The notes below the pieces were generated by a model. That model was given only the letters and a program-made list of their open reading frames with translations, did no database searches and had not been told where the DNA came from. From a virus: 21,075 nucleotides of DNA. Positions 14,524 through 21,075 of this stretch are shown here, one piece after another. Numbering within the stretch: position 1 is the stretch's first letter; the number at the start of each line of letters is the position of its first letter. Where the stretch lies: positions 1 through 21,075 of the IMG/VR virus record IMGVR_UViG_3300035698_001936. The stretch is one strand, 5' to 3'. A program made the translations under genes and the position numbers.

Positions 14524-15014
14524 CTTTTAAACCACCATATTCCATTTGGCAATTGATTAGGTTCCTTGCAGAATTTATGCACACCGTCTTTCACACCTTG
14601 TCTATCATAATCGTGTCCCATAATGTAATGATTGGGTTTTACCTTTTGCCAAAAACTTTCTATATCTTTTACCACACCATTCATTGTGTGATCACCATCA
14701 ATGAACACAAAATCTAATTCATTGTCCTCAATCTGTTGTGATGCTTTGTCACTGTAATCTTTTATTATTTTGCATTTGTCTGCAAATGGTTTTAGTAAAT
14801 GTCTTGAATGTCTTTCGTTGGATCTATGATCCCATTTGGATTTGTCATAACCAGGAGTGGTTGCCCATACATCTATACAGTACAAAAATATATCACAATG
14901 TTGTAAAAGATATGAAGATGTTCGTGCTTTCCATACACCTATTTCTGCGCCAATTTTAAGATTGTGTTGTTTAATAAATTTTTCCAACACCTGCCATCGC
15001 ATGGTTAATTTCAT
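14514..15014 (-). CDS. Class I SAM-dependent methyltransferase (166 aa)
   Basis: Resembles the Methyltransf_24 group. Motif I is IGAEIGVWKARTSSYL (21-36), with acidic Asp48 (YCIDVW) for the ribose of SAM; FIDGDHT lies at 104-110 and MGHDY at 132-136. This IDGDH...HDY pattern is common in enzymes that methylate sugars or small acceptors, including some in glycan loci. Start is ATG at 15014, with a second ATG at 15002 possible; neither has a clear Shine-Dalgarno sequence, so coupling to the portal gene nine bases upstream is likely. It overlaps the glycosyltransferase gene by ten bases, implying joint production. Confidence 0.85.
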   Translation of the reverse strand: MKLTMRWQVLEKFIKQHNLKIGAEIGVWKARTSSYLLQHCDIFLYCIDVWATTPGYDKSKWDHRSNERHSRHLLKPFADKCKIIKDYSDKASQQIEDNELDFVFIDGDHTMNGVVKDIESFWQKVKPNHYIMGHDYDRQGVKDGVHKFCKEPNQLPNGIWWFKRWE

Positions 15015-15022
15015 GCTGGTAT

Positions 15023-16549
15023 TTAGACTGTGTTATCTTCTTGATCTGTGTTCGTGAAAAACTGTGCCATTTCTGGATGCAGTTCTACAATTTGTTCGTT
15101 GGTGTAACCTTGATCCAGCATTTCTCTCATGTGTGTGATCAATTGTTCAACTGATTGAATTGGTGTGTGAACCATGTTTGGTTGTGCTGACGGTTCAGGC
15201 ATTTCAACAGCATCATCTTCCATCACAGTTTTGTAAATCTTTTTATCAATCTGTTCGTTGATGAATGTGTTTTGAATGTTGGACTCTTTTGCCATTTTTA
15301 GTAAACTGATATCATTTGCTTTGTCTTGTATTGAAAATGATCTTGGATATTCAATTGTGCCATCAAACACTGTGCCTTCGTAAAGAGCAAACAATCTCCA
15401 TATCTGTTCTTCTGCGTGTTCCAACTGAGTGGCAAACGTTGCTAATCTGCTGGACAGTTGTGTGAACTCAGATGATATTGCAATTCCAGATAATCTACGA
15501 CTGTCAACTGATCTTAGTCCCGCTAAATGATTTGTTCTATCAATTGATTCAACTTTTTTATCAATTGCTTGTAGCACTGCTTCAATTGATGAACCATTTG
15601 GTTGTAATAGATAAGGTTTTAAATTGCCATCTAAATTTTGTGGCATCTGTATGATTGCACCTGCACCCGCTGATGCTTCCGTATCGCTTGTTTTTACGAG
15701 ACTGGGGTGATTGGTTAATCTTACAATTTGTTCTATTTCTGAATGAAACTCATATATTTCTTTTTGAATATCTGCTGTGTCGCCCAAGTGTGAAACACCT
15801 ATGCCTCTTACCTGTGAACGTTGTGAGTACACACATACTGCAGGCACCTTGCCCAATTGATTTGGCATGGTTTCCACATATTCACCATGTCTGTCGTCTC
15901 CACTAATTTTGTAGATGTTGATCTCTGTTGGTGTGTATTCTCTGATGTATTGTGTGTCTTGTATAATTTCTTCTTTTACTTTTAGATATGTCAGTTCGTA
16001 AAAACCACTTGCTGATCTTGTGTAACTCCAATCCAACACATCCAATGGATGAAACATTGAAACATAAGGTCTTACATTTTGTTGTAATTCTTCTGCACGT
16101 GTCATTGCATTGGTATTCATTTTGTCTACCACAACCCAACAATGTCCATACACTTGACTCCATGTAGAAACATCCATTAAAAATTGTTTGTAAGATCTGC
16201 CGTCTAAATCTGCATCATCTAAAAATGCTGGCACAGACTGATTTAATTCTAAACTGCCTAATGTTCTTAAAGCATCTTTTTTGAATAAAAATGAATTGTA
16301 AATGTTGGCAACACTTTTTACGTGATTGTCTAAACCAACCTGTCTTAATCTTTTGTTGTAATCATCTCTTGATTCGTAGTAGTAAGGTTCTAAGTATTTT
16401 CCATGGAAATATTCAAATCCACCATTGTATGAATCTTGTAAAAATTGCCATCTGTTCATGTACGATTTGTATGCTTGGTGTGCCTCAACTATGTACGTGG
16501 CATAGTTTTTTGTATCACCTTTAATTAATCTATCTCTTATTACGGCCAT
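15023..16549 (-). CDS. Portal protein (508 aa)
   Basis: Starts MAVIRDRLIKGDTKNYATYI in a TAATG overlap with the large terminase. Supporting segments are DVSTWSQVYGHCWVVVDK (wing/stem region), VRPYVSMFHPLDVLDWSY, and EIYEFHSEIEQIVRLTNHPS, followed by a stretch with RLSGIAISSEFTQLSSRLAT and a helical C-terminal part. These fit portals of siphovirus type (DUF4055-like). Size and position directly after terminase agree. It forms the dodecameric DNA gate at one capsid vertex and docks the terminase and then the adaptor. The C-terminus is acidic and Gln-rich. Confidence 0.9.
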   Translation of the reverse strand: MAVIRDRLIKGDTKNYATYIVEAHQAYKSYMNRWQFLQDSYNGGFEYFHGKYLEPYYYESRDDYNKRLRQVGLDNHVKSVANIYNSFLFKKDALRTLGSLELNQSVPAFLDDADLDGRSYKQFLMDVSTWSQVYGHCWVVVDKMNTNAMTRAEELQQNVRPYVSMFHPLDVLDWSYTRSASGFYELTYLKVKEEIIQDTQYIREYTPTEINIYKISGDDRHGEYVETMPNQLGKVPAVCVYSQRSQVRGIGVSHLGDTADIQKEIYEFHSEIEQIVRLTNHPSLVKTSDTEASAGAGAIIQMPQNLDGNLKPYLLQPNGSSIEAVLQAIDKKVESIDRTNHLAGLRSVDSRRLSGIAISSEFTQLSSRLATFATQLEHAEEQIWRLFALYEGTVFDGTIEYPRSFSIQDKANDISLLKMAKESNIQNTFINEQIDKKIYKTVMEDDAVEMPEPSAQPNMVHTPIQSVEQLITHMREMLDQGYTNEQIVELHPEMAQFFTNTDQEDNTV

Positions 16550-17781
16550 TATTTAACACTCCCTGAAAAACCCCATCTTAAAGGTTGTTTTGCTGTTGTT
16601 TCTTTTTTAACTGGATACAAATAATCTATCAAGTAACCCACTGCATCCGCCATGTGTATGTCGTCAGTTTGATCAATCACAGTTGTGTTTGGTTTGTACA
16701 TCAGTCTTTCTATACTTCTAATTATTTGTTTGCATTTTGGATCTATAAACATTGTGATTAAACCGTTTGTGTTCTTTAACTTGCTATTTACAGCATTTAC
16801 TCTGTCCCTGATAGGAGGATTGGATAATTTGTAATTTACTTTAAATCCTGCGTTTTGTAAAATAGAAATATCTGTTCTACCACCTGCTGAAGTTTTTCTC
16901 TGTCTGCCCGCGGCATCTGGATATATTGTGATGTTTGAATTTGGATATCTGTTTTTTAATTCTGTGACCACATCGTCTGTGTTTGATCCTGACATGTTGA
17001 TTTCATCAATAAAATACACCACACCCCTTTCAATCACACTGATTGCCACACTCATTGGATCATAGTTAAAGTCCATGCCACAATGTATTTCTTTTGTGTC
17101 AAAATTAGTAACTGGTTGTACGTGTTTGTCTCTGTCAAATGAAAAATGCACAGTGCCACTGTACGTATTGAAAGTTGCCAAATATTCTTGTTGAAATGTT
17201 CTTGAATCTAAATCTCTTTTTGCTTCTTCTATTTCTTGTTGATCAACCTGTCCACCTTCCAATGTGGTGTATGTGAATGCTGACCAGTCGTTTGTGTCTT
17301 TTGCCATGGTGTACATGTCGTGACTGAATGATCCTACACCTCTTGGTGTGCCAATAAACAATGCTTTGCCTTTTCTATCAGACAGTGTGGGTCTTAAAAC
17401 AGCAGTCCACAGTTCTGGATCTAAATCTTGAAATTCGTCCAGCACAATAAAATCATACCCACTACCTCTTAATGCTTCTCTGTTTTCAGCACCTTTAAGA
17501 AATATTTTAGATCCTGATTTTAATCTAATGGTTAGTTCTGCTTCGTTGGTTTGATCAACCCATTTTAATTCTTTTAATTTTGCTTTTAAACTTTCCCAGG
17601 CAATTGATTTTGCCATTCTGTAACTTGGTGCACAGTATAACACTTGTTGATCCTGTTTAGCGGCATGTTTTGCCAACTCTCTTAGGGCCACATATGTTTT
17701 GCCAAATCTTCGTCCGCACACTGCTGTTCTAAATCTAGAATTGTTTGTGCAAATTTCTTTTTGTGCTTCGCTCAATGCCAT
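16549..17781 (-). CDS. terL: Large terminase subunit (410 aa)
   Basis: An ATP-driven packaging motor with nuclease. Walker A is GRRFGKT (23-29), Walker B is FIVLDEFQD (111-119), and the coupling motif region is LFIGTPRGVG (141-150). The RNase-H-like nuclease has acidic residues at Asp237 (HCGMDFNYD), Asp289 (TIYPDAAGRQ) and Asp379 (IHMADAVGY). All key residues are present, so it is probably active. Length is slightly short of the common 420-550 range but complete. TAATG overlaps join it to both the small terminase and portal genes. Confidence 0.95.
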   Translation of the reverse strand: MALSEAQKEICTNNSRFRTAVCGRRFGKTYVALRELAKHAAKQDQQVLYCAPSYRMAKSIAWESLKAKLKELKWVDQTNEAELTIRLKSGSKIFLKGAENREALRGSGYDFIVLDEFQDLDPELWTAVLRPTLSDRKGKALFIGTPRGVGSFSHDMYTMAKDTNDWSAFTYTTLEGGQVDQQEIEEAKRDLDSRTFQQEYLATFNTYSGTVHFSFDRDKHVQPVTNFDTKEIHCGMDFNYDPMSVAISVIERGVVYFIDEINMSGSNTDDVVTELKNRYPNSNITIYPDAAGRQRKTSAGGRTDISILQNAGFKVNYKLSNPPIRDRVNAVNSKLKNTNGLITMFIDPKCKQIIRSIERLMYKPNTTVIDQTDDIHMADAVGYLIDYLYPVKKETTAKQPLRWGFSGSVK

Positions 17782-18080
17782 TATTCATCACTCCACGGTA
17801 AAGGTGAACTGTTGGATTTGTCTTCTGGTAAGTCTCTTTGTGACAAGTATTGTTTGCCTAAGAAAATTTGCATTCTTGTGTCGCCATTTAATGCTTTGTC
17901 CCATTGTGCTCTACGTAAACTTTTCTTGCCAGTTTCCTTACCTTTGGCAATTATGTTTTTGAAATGTTTTTGAATGTGTGTCACAGAACAACCTACCACT
18001 TCAGCAATTTCTTCGTGAGTACACTGAATGGTTGCCAATCTATAAACTACATCTTTGTCTATGTTTTTTTTTTTGGTCAT
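17781..18080 (-). CDS. terS: Small terminase subunit (99 aa)
   Basis: Directly upstream of terL with a TAATG overlap. Residues 20-43 (CTHEEIAEVVGCSVTHIQKHF) form a helix-turn-helix of the type used to recognise the packaging site. The following KKSLRRAQWDKALNGDTRMQ and IFLGKQYLSQRD are typical of small terminases of about 100 residues with SLRRAQ and WLGKQ-like motifs. It forms a ring that binds the phage genome end and loads the large subunit. Confidence 0.88.
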   Translation of the reverse strand: MTKKKNIDKDVVYRLATIQCTHEEIAEVVGCSVTHIQKHFKNIIAKGKETGKKSLRRAQWDKALNGDTRMQIFLGKQYLSQRDLPEDKSNSSPLPWSDE

Positions 18081-18391
18081 TATGCTTGTTTCTCCAACAC
18101 CTTGATTCTAAAGTTTCTAGAATCTTGCAGTGCGTTTGCTGTTGTGATCTTGAATTCAACATTGTAAATTGTGCCTGCTGTGCCGCCTGATATAATTGCT
18201 GTTGCCACTGTGTCTGTGTTTGAACTGGAAACCACTGTGATGCCTGATGCCGCTGTGATTGAAATACTTGAAATTGTGTCTCCTGTTGGAAGATAATTTG
18301 AAAAATCTAAAGAATAATCTAATTGTGCATAAGGATCTTTTTCTATGTATGCTCCAACTCTGTCTGTTTTGTATCCTGTAAGTGTGGCCAT
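18080..18391 (-). CDS. Fibre-tail adaptor-like small structural protein (103 aa)
   Basis: Start chosen at the second ATG (18391, MATLTGYK), which has AGGAG nine bases upstream; the ATG at 18397 has only three bases of spacing but gives ATGA overlap with the previous gene. The motif EKDPYAQLDYSLDFSNYL, then GDTISSISI and SGGTAGTIYNVEFKITT, is common in small phage proteins named fibre-tail adaptor or Ig-like structural proteins (recalled family resemblance). Ig-like beta fold expected. Encoded just before terminase in many phages, as here. Confidence 0.78.
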   Translation of the reverse strand: MATLTGYKTDRVGAYIEKDPYAQLDYSLDFSNYLPTGDTISSISITAASGITVVSSSNTDTVATAIISGGTAGTIYNVEFKITTANALQDSRNFRIKVLEKQA

Positions 18392-18393
18392 TA

Positions 18394-19425
18394 TCATTCT
18401 CTCCTATCTATGATACCAGCAAGATCAACAATTCTTGTGTTTGACCCAGGTGTAACTTTAAAAATTCGTGTTTCACTTGGTACTAATCTGCTTCGTGTTT
18501 CTTGTTGTAAGATATTTATACGACTCTCTGAGTCTATTTGGAATGTTCTATAAGGATCCACCGCAAAACCTGCCGCTGTGGATACTGTGATAGTGAATGC
18601 AGAAATATTAACTGTGGGTAGAATAACTTTGTCACCTAATCCAAATAACACAGTTGCAGTTTGCACATTACTAACACCACCAAATATATTCACACTGTCT
18701 GTGTCAGCAACTGATGTGTTTACTGTGATTGCGGCATCACCAAATGATCCTGTTTCACCTGTGGATGCTGTGGTTGTGATGATTTGAATTATGTCTGCTG
18801 TGGCAGGATTTACTCTGCCTGCTTGTGCTGTGGTTGTTGTGGCAACTGCAATAGATGAACCTGGTTGTGATATCAGATCTTCATTTGCTGTGACTGATGT
18901 TGTTACGGTTAAAGCAACAGTTTCTGAATAACCTGTGATAGCATCTGCCAGAGTGGTTGTGGCAACTGCGATATTGCTGTCGCCTGCACGTTGTACTCCT
19001 GCCACTGCTGACACAGTGGTTGTGAATGCGGATATTGTTTCGCCTTCTCTTTGTGCTTCTGCTGTGACTGTGAATGTGGCGTCTGCTGATATGTTAACAG
19101 CACCTGAAACCAATTGGTTGGTTGCTGTACTGGTTACAGCAGTGCTGATGGTGATTGGACTGACAGGCGCAAATGAAGATAAAAGCGGTTCTTCAATAAT
19201 GAATTGATTCCATACTTCTTGTATGGGTTCGTACCATGTGCCCATGTCGTCCCATGAACGATTGTTGGCAATGGTGGTTTGAATTGTGGATTCTGCTGAT
19301 TTAATTTCACCCGCAGAGGCAGACACAGAGGTAGTGTTGTTTATGGAAACACTACCTGCGTCAAATGTGATTACTACATAACTGTCATCAACATAACTTT
19401 CGTTGACGTAGCGAATATCTGCCAT
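18394..19425 (-). CDS. Fibre-like structural protein with 20-residue beta repeats (343 aa)
   Basis: Begins MADIRYVNESYVDDSYVVIT. Residues 55-80 are Trp-rich (SWDDMGTWYEPIQEVW). From about 107 to 285 there are nine imperfect repeats of 19-21 residues with the pattern G-x-x-I-x-V-x-T-T-T-x-A, starting near 107, 128, 148, 169, 189, 208, 229, 249 and 269. After this, residues 295-335 have a second pattern built on ETR/VP (QETRSRLVPSETRIFKV). Thr, Ala and Ser dominate. This is the composition of an elongated beta-structured virion component. The exact location is unknown; the next gene may encode its adaptor. GGAG lies upstream of the ATG. Confidence 0.8.
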   Translation of the reverse strand: MADIRYVNESYVDDSYVVITFDAGSVSINNTTSVSASAGEIKSAESTIQTTIANNRSWDDMGTWYEPIQEVWNQFIIEEPLLSSFAPVSPITISTAVTSTATNQLVSGAVNISADATFTVTAEAQREGETISAFTTTVSAVAGVQRAGDSNIAVATTTLADAITGYSETVALTVTTSVTANEDLISQPGSSIAVATTTTAQAGRVNPATADIIQIITTTASTGETGSFGDAAITVNTSVADTDSVNIFGGVSNVQTATVLFGLGDKVILPTVNISAFTITVSTAAGFAVDPYRTFQIDSESRINILQQETRSRLVPSETRIFKVTPGSNTRIVDLAGIIDRRE

Positions 19426-19442
19426 CGTCTAACTCCAGTTGC

Positions 19443-19865
19443 TTATGACATTGTGATAGATATAGAACTTACTGCAAATTGTAGACTGTCTCCATCATCC
19501 ACGGTTTTTGCCGTAGACAAAGCGCCTGCAAAAAATACATTTCCGCTTGATGAAGCGTCCATAATTGCTATGTGTGTTACTTCTCCAAATGAACCACCTG
19601 ATGCTGTAAACGTAACAGCAGATCCTGTAGGACCTTGTGATGTTCCACTTGATGCGGCGCCAAATGCTATTGTTTCTCTTGAATATCCAAATCCTGAAAC
19701 TTCGTTGGTTAATGTTCCTGCTTCTAGGTTGTCTAGTGTTGCTCCTGTACTGTCATCACTTGTGAACAGTGCAAGATAAAGTGTGTCTGCTGGATCAAAT
19801 GCGTCTGTGCTGTTTTTTAGCACGTGATCCATCAACTCATTTTCTAAAAAGTTTGATGCACTCAT
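19443..19865 (-). CDS. Virion structural protein, 'FLENELMDHVL' type (140 aa)
   Basis: AAGGAG (inside the palindrome CCTTATAAGG, 19876-19885) lies upstream of ATG at 19865. The protein begins MSASNFLENELMDHVLKNST, then TLYLALFTSDDS. This N-terminus (LEN-x-L-hDH ... hYhALFT) is shared by a widespread set of phage structural proteins often annotated as tail fibre or unknown. The rest (VSGFGYSRETIAFGAASSGT, then FGEVTHIAIMDASSSGNVFF) also fits that family, which probably folds as a beta sandwich. A possible late promoter lies at 19920-19927. Confidence 0.8.
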   Translation of the reverse strand: MSASNFLENELMDHVLKNSTDAFDPADTLYLALFTSDDSTGATLDNLEAGTLTNEVSGFGYSRETIAFGAASSGTSQGPTGSAVTFTASGGSFGEVTHIAIMDASSSGNVFFAGALSTAKTVDDGDSLQFAVSSISITMS

Positions 19866-19919
19866 GTTATTTTCTCCTTATAAGGTTATTATTAGTGTTT
19901 GTGTTTGTTATAACACATC

Positions 19920-19927
19920 TATTTATT
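19920..19927 (-). promoter_or_regulatory. Possible late promoter AATAAATA
   Basis: Minus-strand AATAAATA overlapping the TAA stop at 19926-19928, about 55 bases upstream of ATG 19865. The leader between holds two 10-base palindromes, TGTTATAACA (19906-19915) and CCTTATAAGG (19876-19885); the second contains the Shine-Dalgarno sequence. Confidence 0.45.
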
Positions 19928-20426
19928 ATTGTTGATTAATACCTATCACCATGTTGTCTGATGCTGTGAAAGTTTGACCAGGACTTACTCTCTTGATCCC
20001 AAAATACAAGTAATTGCTTGTGCCACTGAGAGTTATTGTTGCCGCATTCACTGTTTGTGTTGCATTGCTACTGAAAGTTGTTATTGCAAATGATGATGGT
20101 GGTACTGATGGTGAACTACTTAATGACACAAATCCTGCTGAATTATTGATATTGTCAAGTGATGCTGAATAAGTTTTGTGTTTAAGCACTGTGATTTCAT
20201 AAGTGTGACCAGTTGCCAAACCTAAACCATCAAAATTACCAGTATCAGTGGTACCCACAGTTATGCTGTTGGGATCTGATATCACTGTGAAAGTGCCTGT
20301 GGTTTGATTGGAATATTCAAATTGATAAGATCCGCCTGCGGCACCTTGATGGTAGGTTCCTGCGAGATGCACTAGTACATCAAACTGACTTGCCGCTACT
20401 GATAGTAAAGGTGCTGTGAATGGCAT
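19926..20426 (-). CDS. Unknown beta-rich structural protein (166 aa)
   Basis: Starts in a TAATG overlap with the preceding fibre-like gene. Begins MPFTAPLLSVAASQFDVLVH. GGSYQFEYSNQTTGTFTVIS and GLATGHTYEITVLKHK look like strands of a fibronectin-III or Ig-like domain (about 30-85). The C-terminal part TITLSGTSNYLYFGIKRVSP suggests a further beta unit. It carries NNSAG, a near match to the DSAG motif, followed by a Ser/Pro linker (SSSPSVPPSS). No family recognised. Probably a fibre-associated or decoration protein, judged by its neighbours. Confidence 0.75.
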   Translation of the reverse strand: MPFTAPLLSVAASQFDVLVHLAGTYHQGAAGGSYQFEYSNQTTGTFTVISDPNSITVGTTDTGNFDGLGLATGHTYEITVLKHKTYSASLDNINNSAGFVSLSSSPSVPPSSFAITTFSSNATQTVNAATITLSGTSNYLYFGIKRVSPGQTFTASDNMVIGINQQ

Positions 20427-20923
20427 TATGACATATCCAACATGGCATTACCGTAAAGGTTAGTGCCGTCAGATACGAAACATAAAACATCAACATCATT
20501 TGCACCTGTTGAAAGAACTGGTGCTGAACCACTTGGAAATTTATATTTTGAATCATATGCCAACGTTCTATTGCCTGTACCATCTTGTTTTACAATCAAA
20601 ACGTATGTTGCTCCTGCTTCAATGTTGGTTGGATTTGCAAGTGTAGAACTTGCCGCCAATGTTAATTGTGCCACTTGGTTACCACTTAAATCCCATGCAA
20701 TACCACCTGAACTGTCGTCAGTGGCATTCAATGTAGTCATGTTGAAATATTGTTGTTTAGAGTATTCACCTTTTGTAGTGTAAGGTCCAGTGGCGTCGTA
20801 AAAATCTATAATGGTGTTGACGTTGTCAATGTTCTGTTTGATGTCTGCTCTAGCAGAAGAAACGGAATCTGTGCCTGCGTCTACGTTTGTGGTTGATGCT
20901 TTTGTTCCTGATGGCCATGCCAT
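20426..20923 (-). CDS. Short tail-fibre-like protein (165 aa)
   Basis: AGGAG precedes ATG at 20923. The N-terminus MAWPSGTKASTTNVDAGTDS then ARADIKQN is the same module as in 1552-2493 and 1013-1438. The C-terminus YVLIVKQDGTGNRTLAYDSK, then STGANDVDVLCFVSDG, matches the tip of the 1552-2493 protein. At the DNA level the stretch coding GTGNRT is also alike in the two genes. The middle (about 45-95) contains DDSSGG. A short protein made of anchor plus tip, with almost no shaft. Confidence 0.8.
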   Translation of the reverse strand: MAWPSGTKASTTNVDAGTDSVSSARADIKQNIDNVNTIIDFYDATGPYTTKGEYSKQQYFNMTTLNATDDSSGGIAWDLSGNQVAQLTLAASSTLANPTNIEAGATYVLIVKQDGTGNRTLAYDSKYKFPSGSAPVLSTGANDVDVLCFVSDGTNLYGNAMLDMS

Positions 20924-20942
20924 AATGTTTCTCCTTTTTGTT

Positions 20943-20950
20943 TATTTATT
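20943..20950 (-). promoter_or_regulatory. Possible late promoter AATAAATA
   Basis: AATAAATA on the minus strand overlapping the TAA stop of the right-edge gene (20949-20951), about 20 bases before ATG 20923. AGGAG follows at a suitable distance for a short leader. Confidence 0.45.
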
Positions 20951-21075
20951 AACTGGCATCAACAGGTTCATTGGTGCTGTCCGCAACAGAACCGTTCATT
21001 GTGAAATCTGATGTGGATCCCACATTCTGTGTTGCTGAATTCCAAGTTGCCGCATTACCTTTGATGTAGATTAAA
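20949..21075 (-). CDS. Structural-like protein, C-terminal part (cut by right edge)
   Basis: An open frame enters from the right edge and ends at TAA 20949-20951; 41 residues are visible, including KGNAATWNSATQNVGSTSDF and the end DSTNEPVDAS. The Asn/Thr/Ser/Gly-rich make-up resembles fibre or decoration proteins. Too little is visible for a family call. Confidence 0.65.
   Translation of the reverse strand, partial: LIYIKGNAATWNSATQNVGSTSDFTMNGSVADSTNEPVDAS

Noticed and set aside
18513-18520. Exact TATAAATA on the minus strand
   Set aside because: Inside the repeat-protein gene (coding Arg-Ile-Asn-Ile), though about 120 bases before the adaptor-like gene; not in a junction, so treated as chance pending transcript mapping.
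1-21075. tRNA genes, CRISPR arrays, insertion sequences and integrase attachment sites
   Set aside because: I looked for cloverleaf-like arms, regularly spaced repeats, transposase motifs and integrase genes and saw none; this is a by-eye search, not an exhaustive one.

Overview
This window looks like the virion-assembly region of a long-tailed, double-stranded DNA bacteriophage (or a prophage of one). Every gene I accept lies on the minus strand, so the region is read from base 21075 down to base 1. Genes are tightly packed. Nine junctions use a one-base TAATG stop/start overlap, and almost no DNA is non-coding. The DNA is AT-rich. The host cannot be determined from the sequence; a low-GC Gram-negative, possibly marine, bacterium is a guess based on the overall look of the proteins.

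Layout in order of transcription: (1) 21075-18080 holds the end of an unknown gene, a short tail-fibre-like protein, two structural proteins of unknown role, a beta-repeat fibre-like protein and a small fibre-tail adaptor-like protein. (2) 18080-15023 holds small terminase, large terminase and portal. (3) 15014-13649 is an accessory island inside the head module: a class I SAM methyltransferase, a GT9-like glycosyltransferase and a 26-residue, half Lys/Arg peptide. (4) 13587-12007 holds scaffold and major capsid protein, followed by two hairpins. (5) 11867-9441 holds head-tail adaptor, tail terminator candidate, a small basic protein, tail tube, a gp10-like tail completion protein, and tail chaperones G and G-T joined by a programmed -1 frameshift. 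(6) 9478-3255 holds tape measure, distal tail protein candidate, a hub-like protein, a GNAT acetyltransferase homologue and a lambda-J-like tip protein. (7) 3253-551 holds an unknown tail protein, two more fibre-like proteins, a coiled-coil plus one-TM protein (holin-like) and a zinc-ribbon-like protein. (8) 550-1 holds paired inverted repeats, a near-consensus sigma-70 promoter, a 59-residue gene apparently made as a leaderless message, and a gene cut by the left edge.

The T4-type late promoter octamer (T/A)ATAAATA appears in six gene junctions, just upstream of the likely transcription units. This suggests a phage-encoded late sigma factor elsewhere in the genome, although the head and tail genes themselves are not T4-like.

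The most unusual observations are: a recurrent DSAG/DSGG tetrapeptide in loops of many unrelated virion proteins; the methyltransferase/glycosyltransferase/basic-peptide island between portal and scaffold; a dnaX-like frameshift cassette (internal SD, A AAA AAC, hairpin) in the tail chaperone gene; and a degenerate GNAT enzyme sitting where lambda-type tails place genes K and I.
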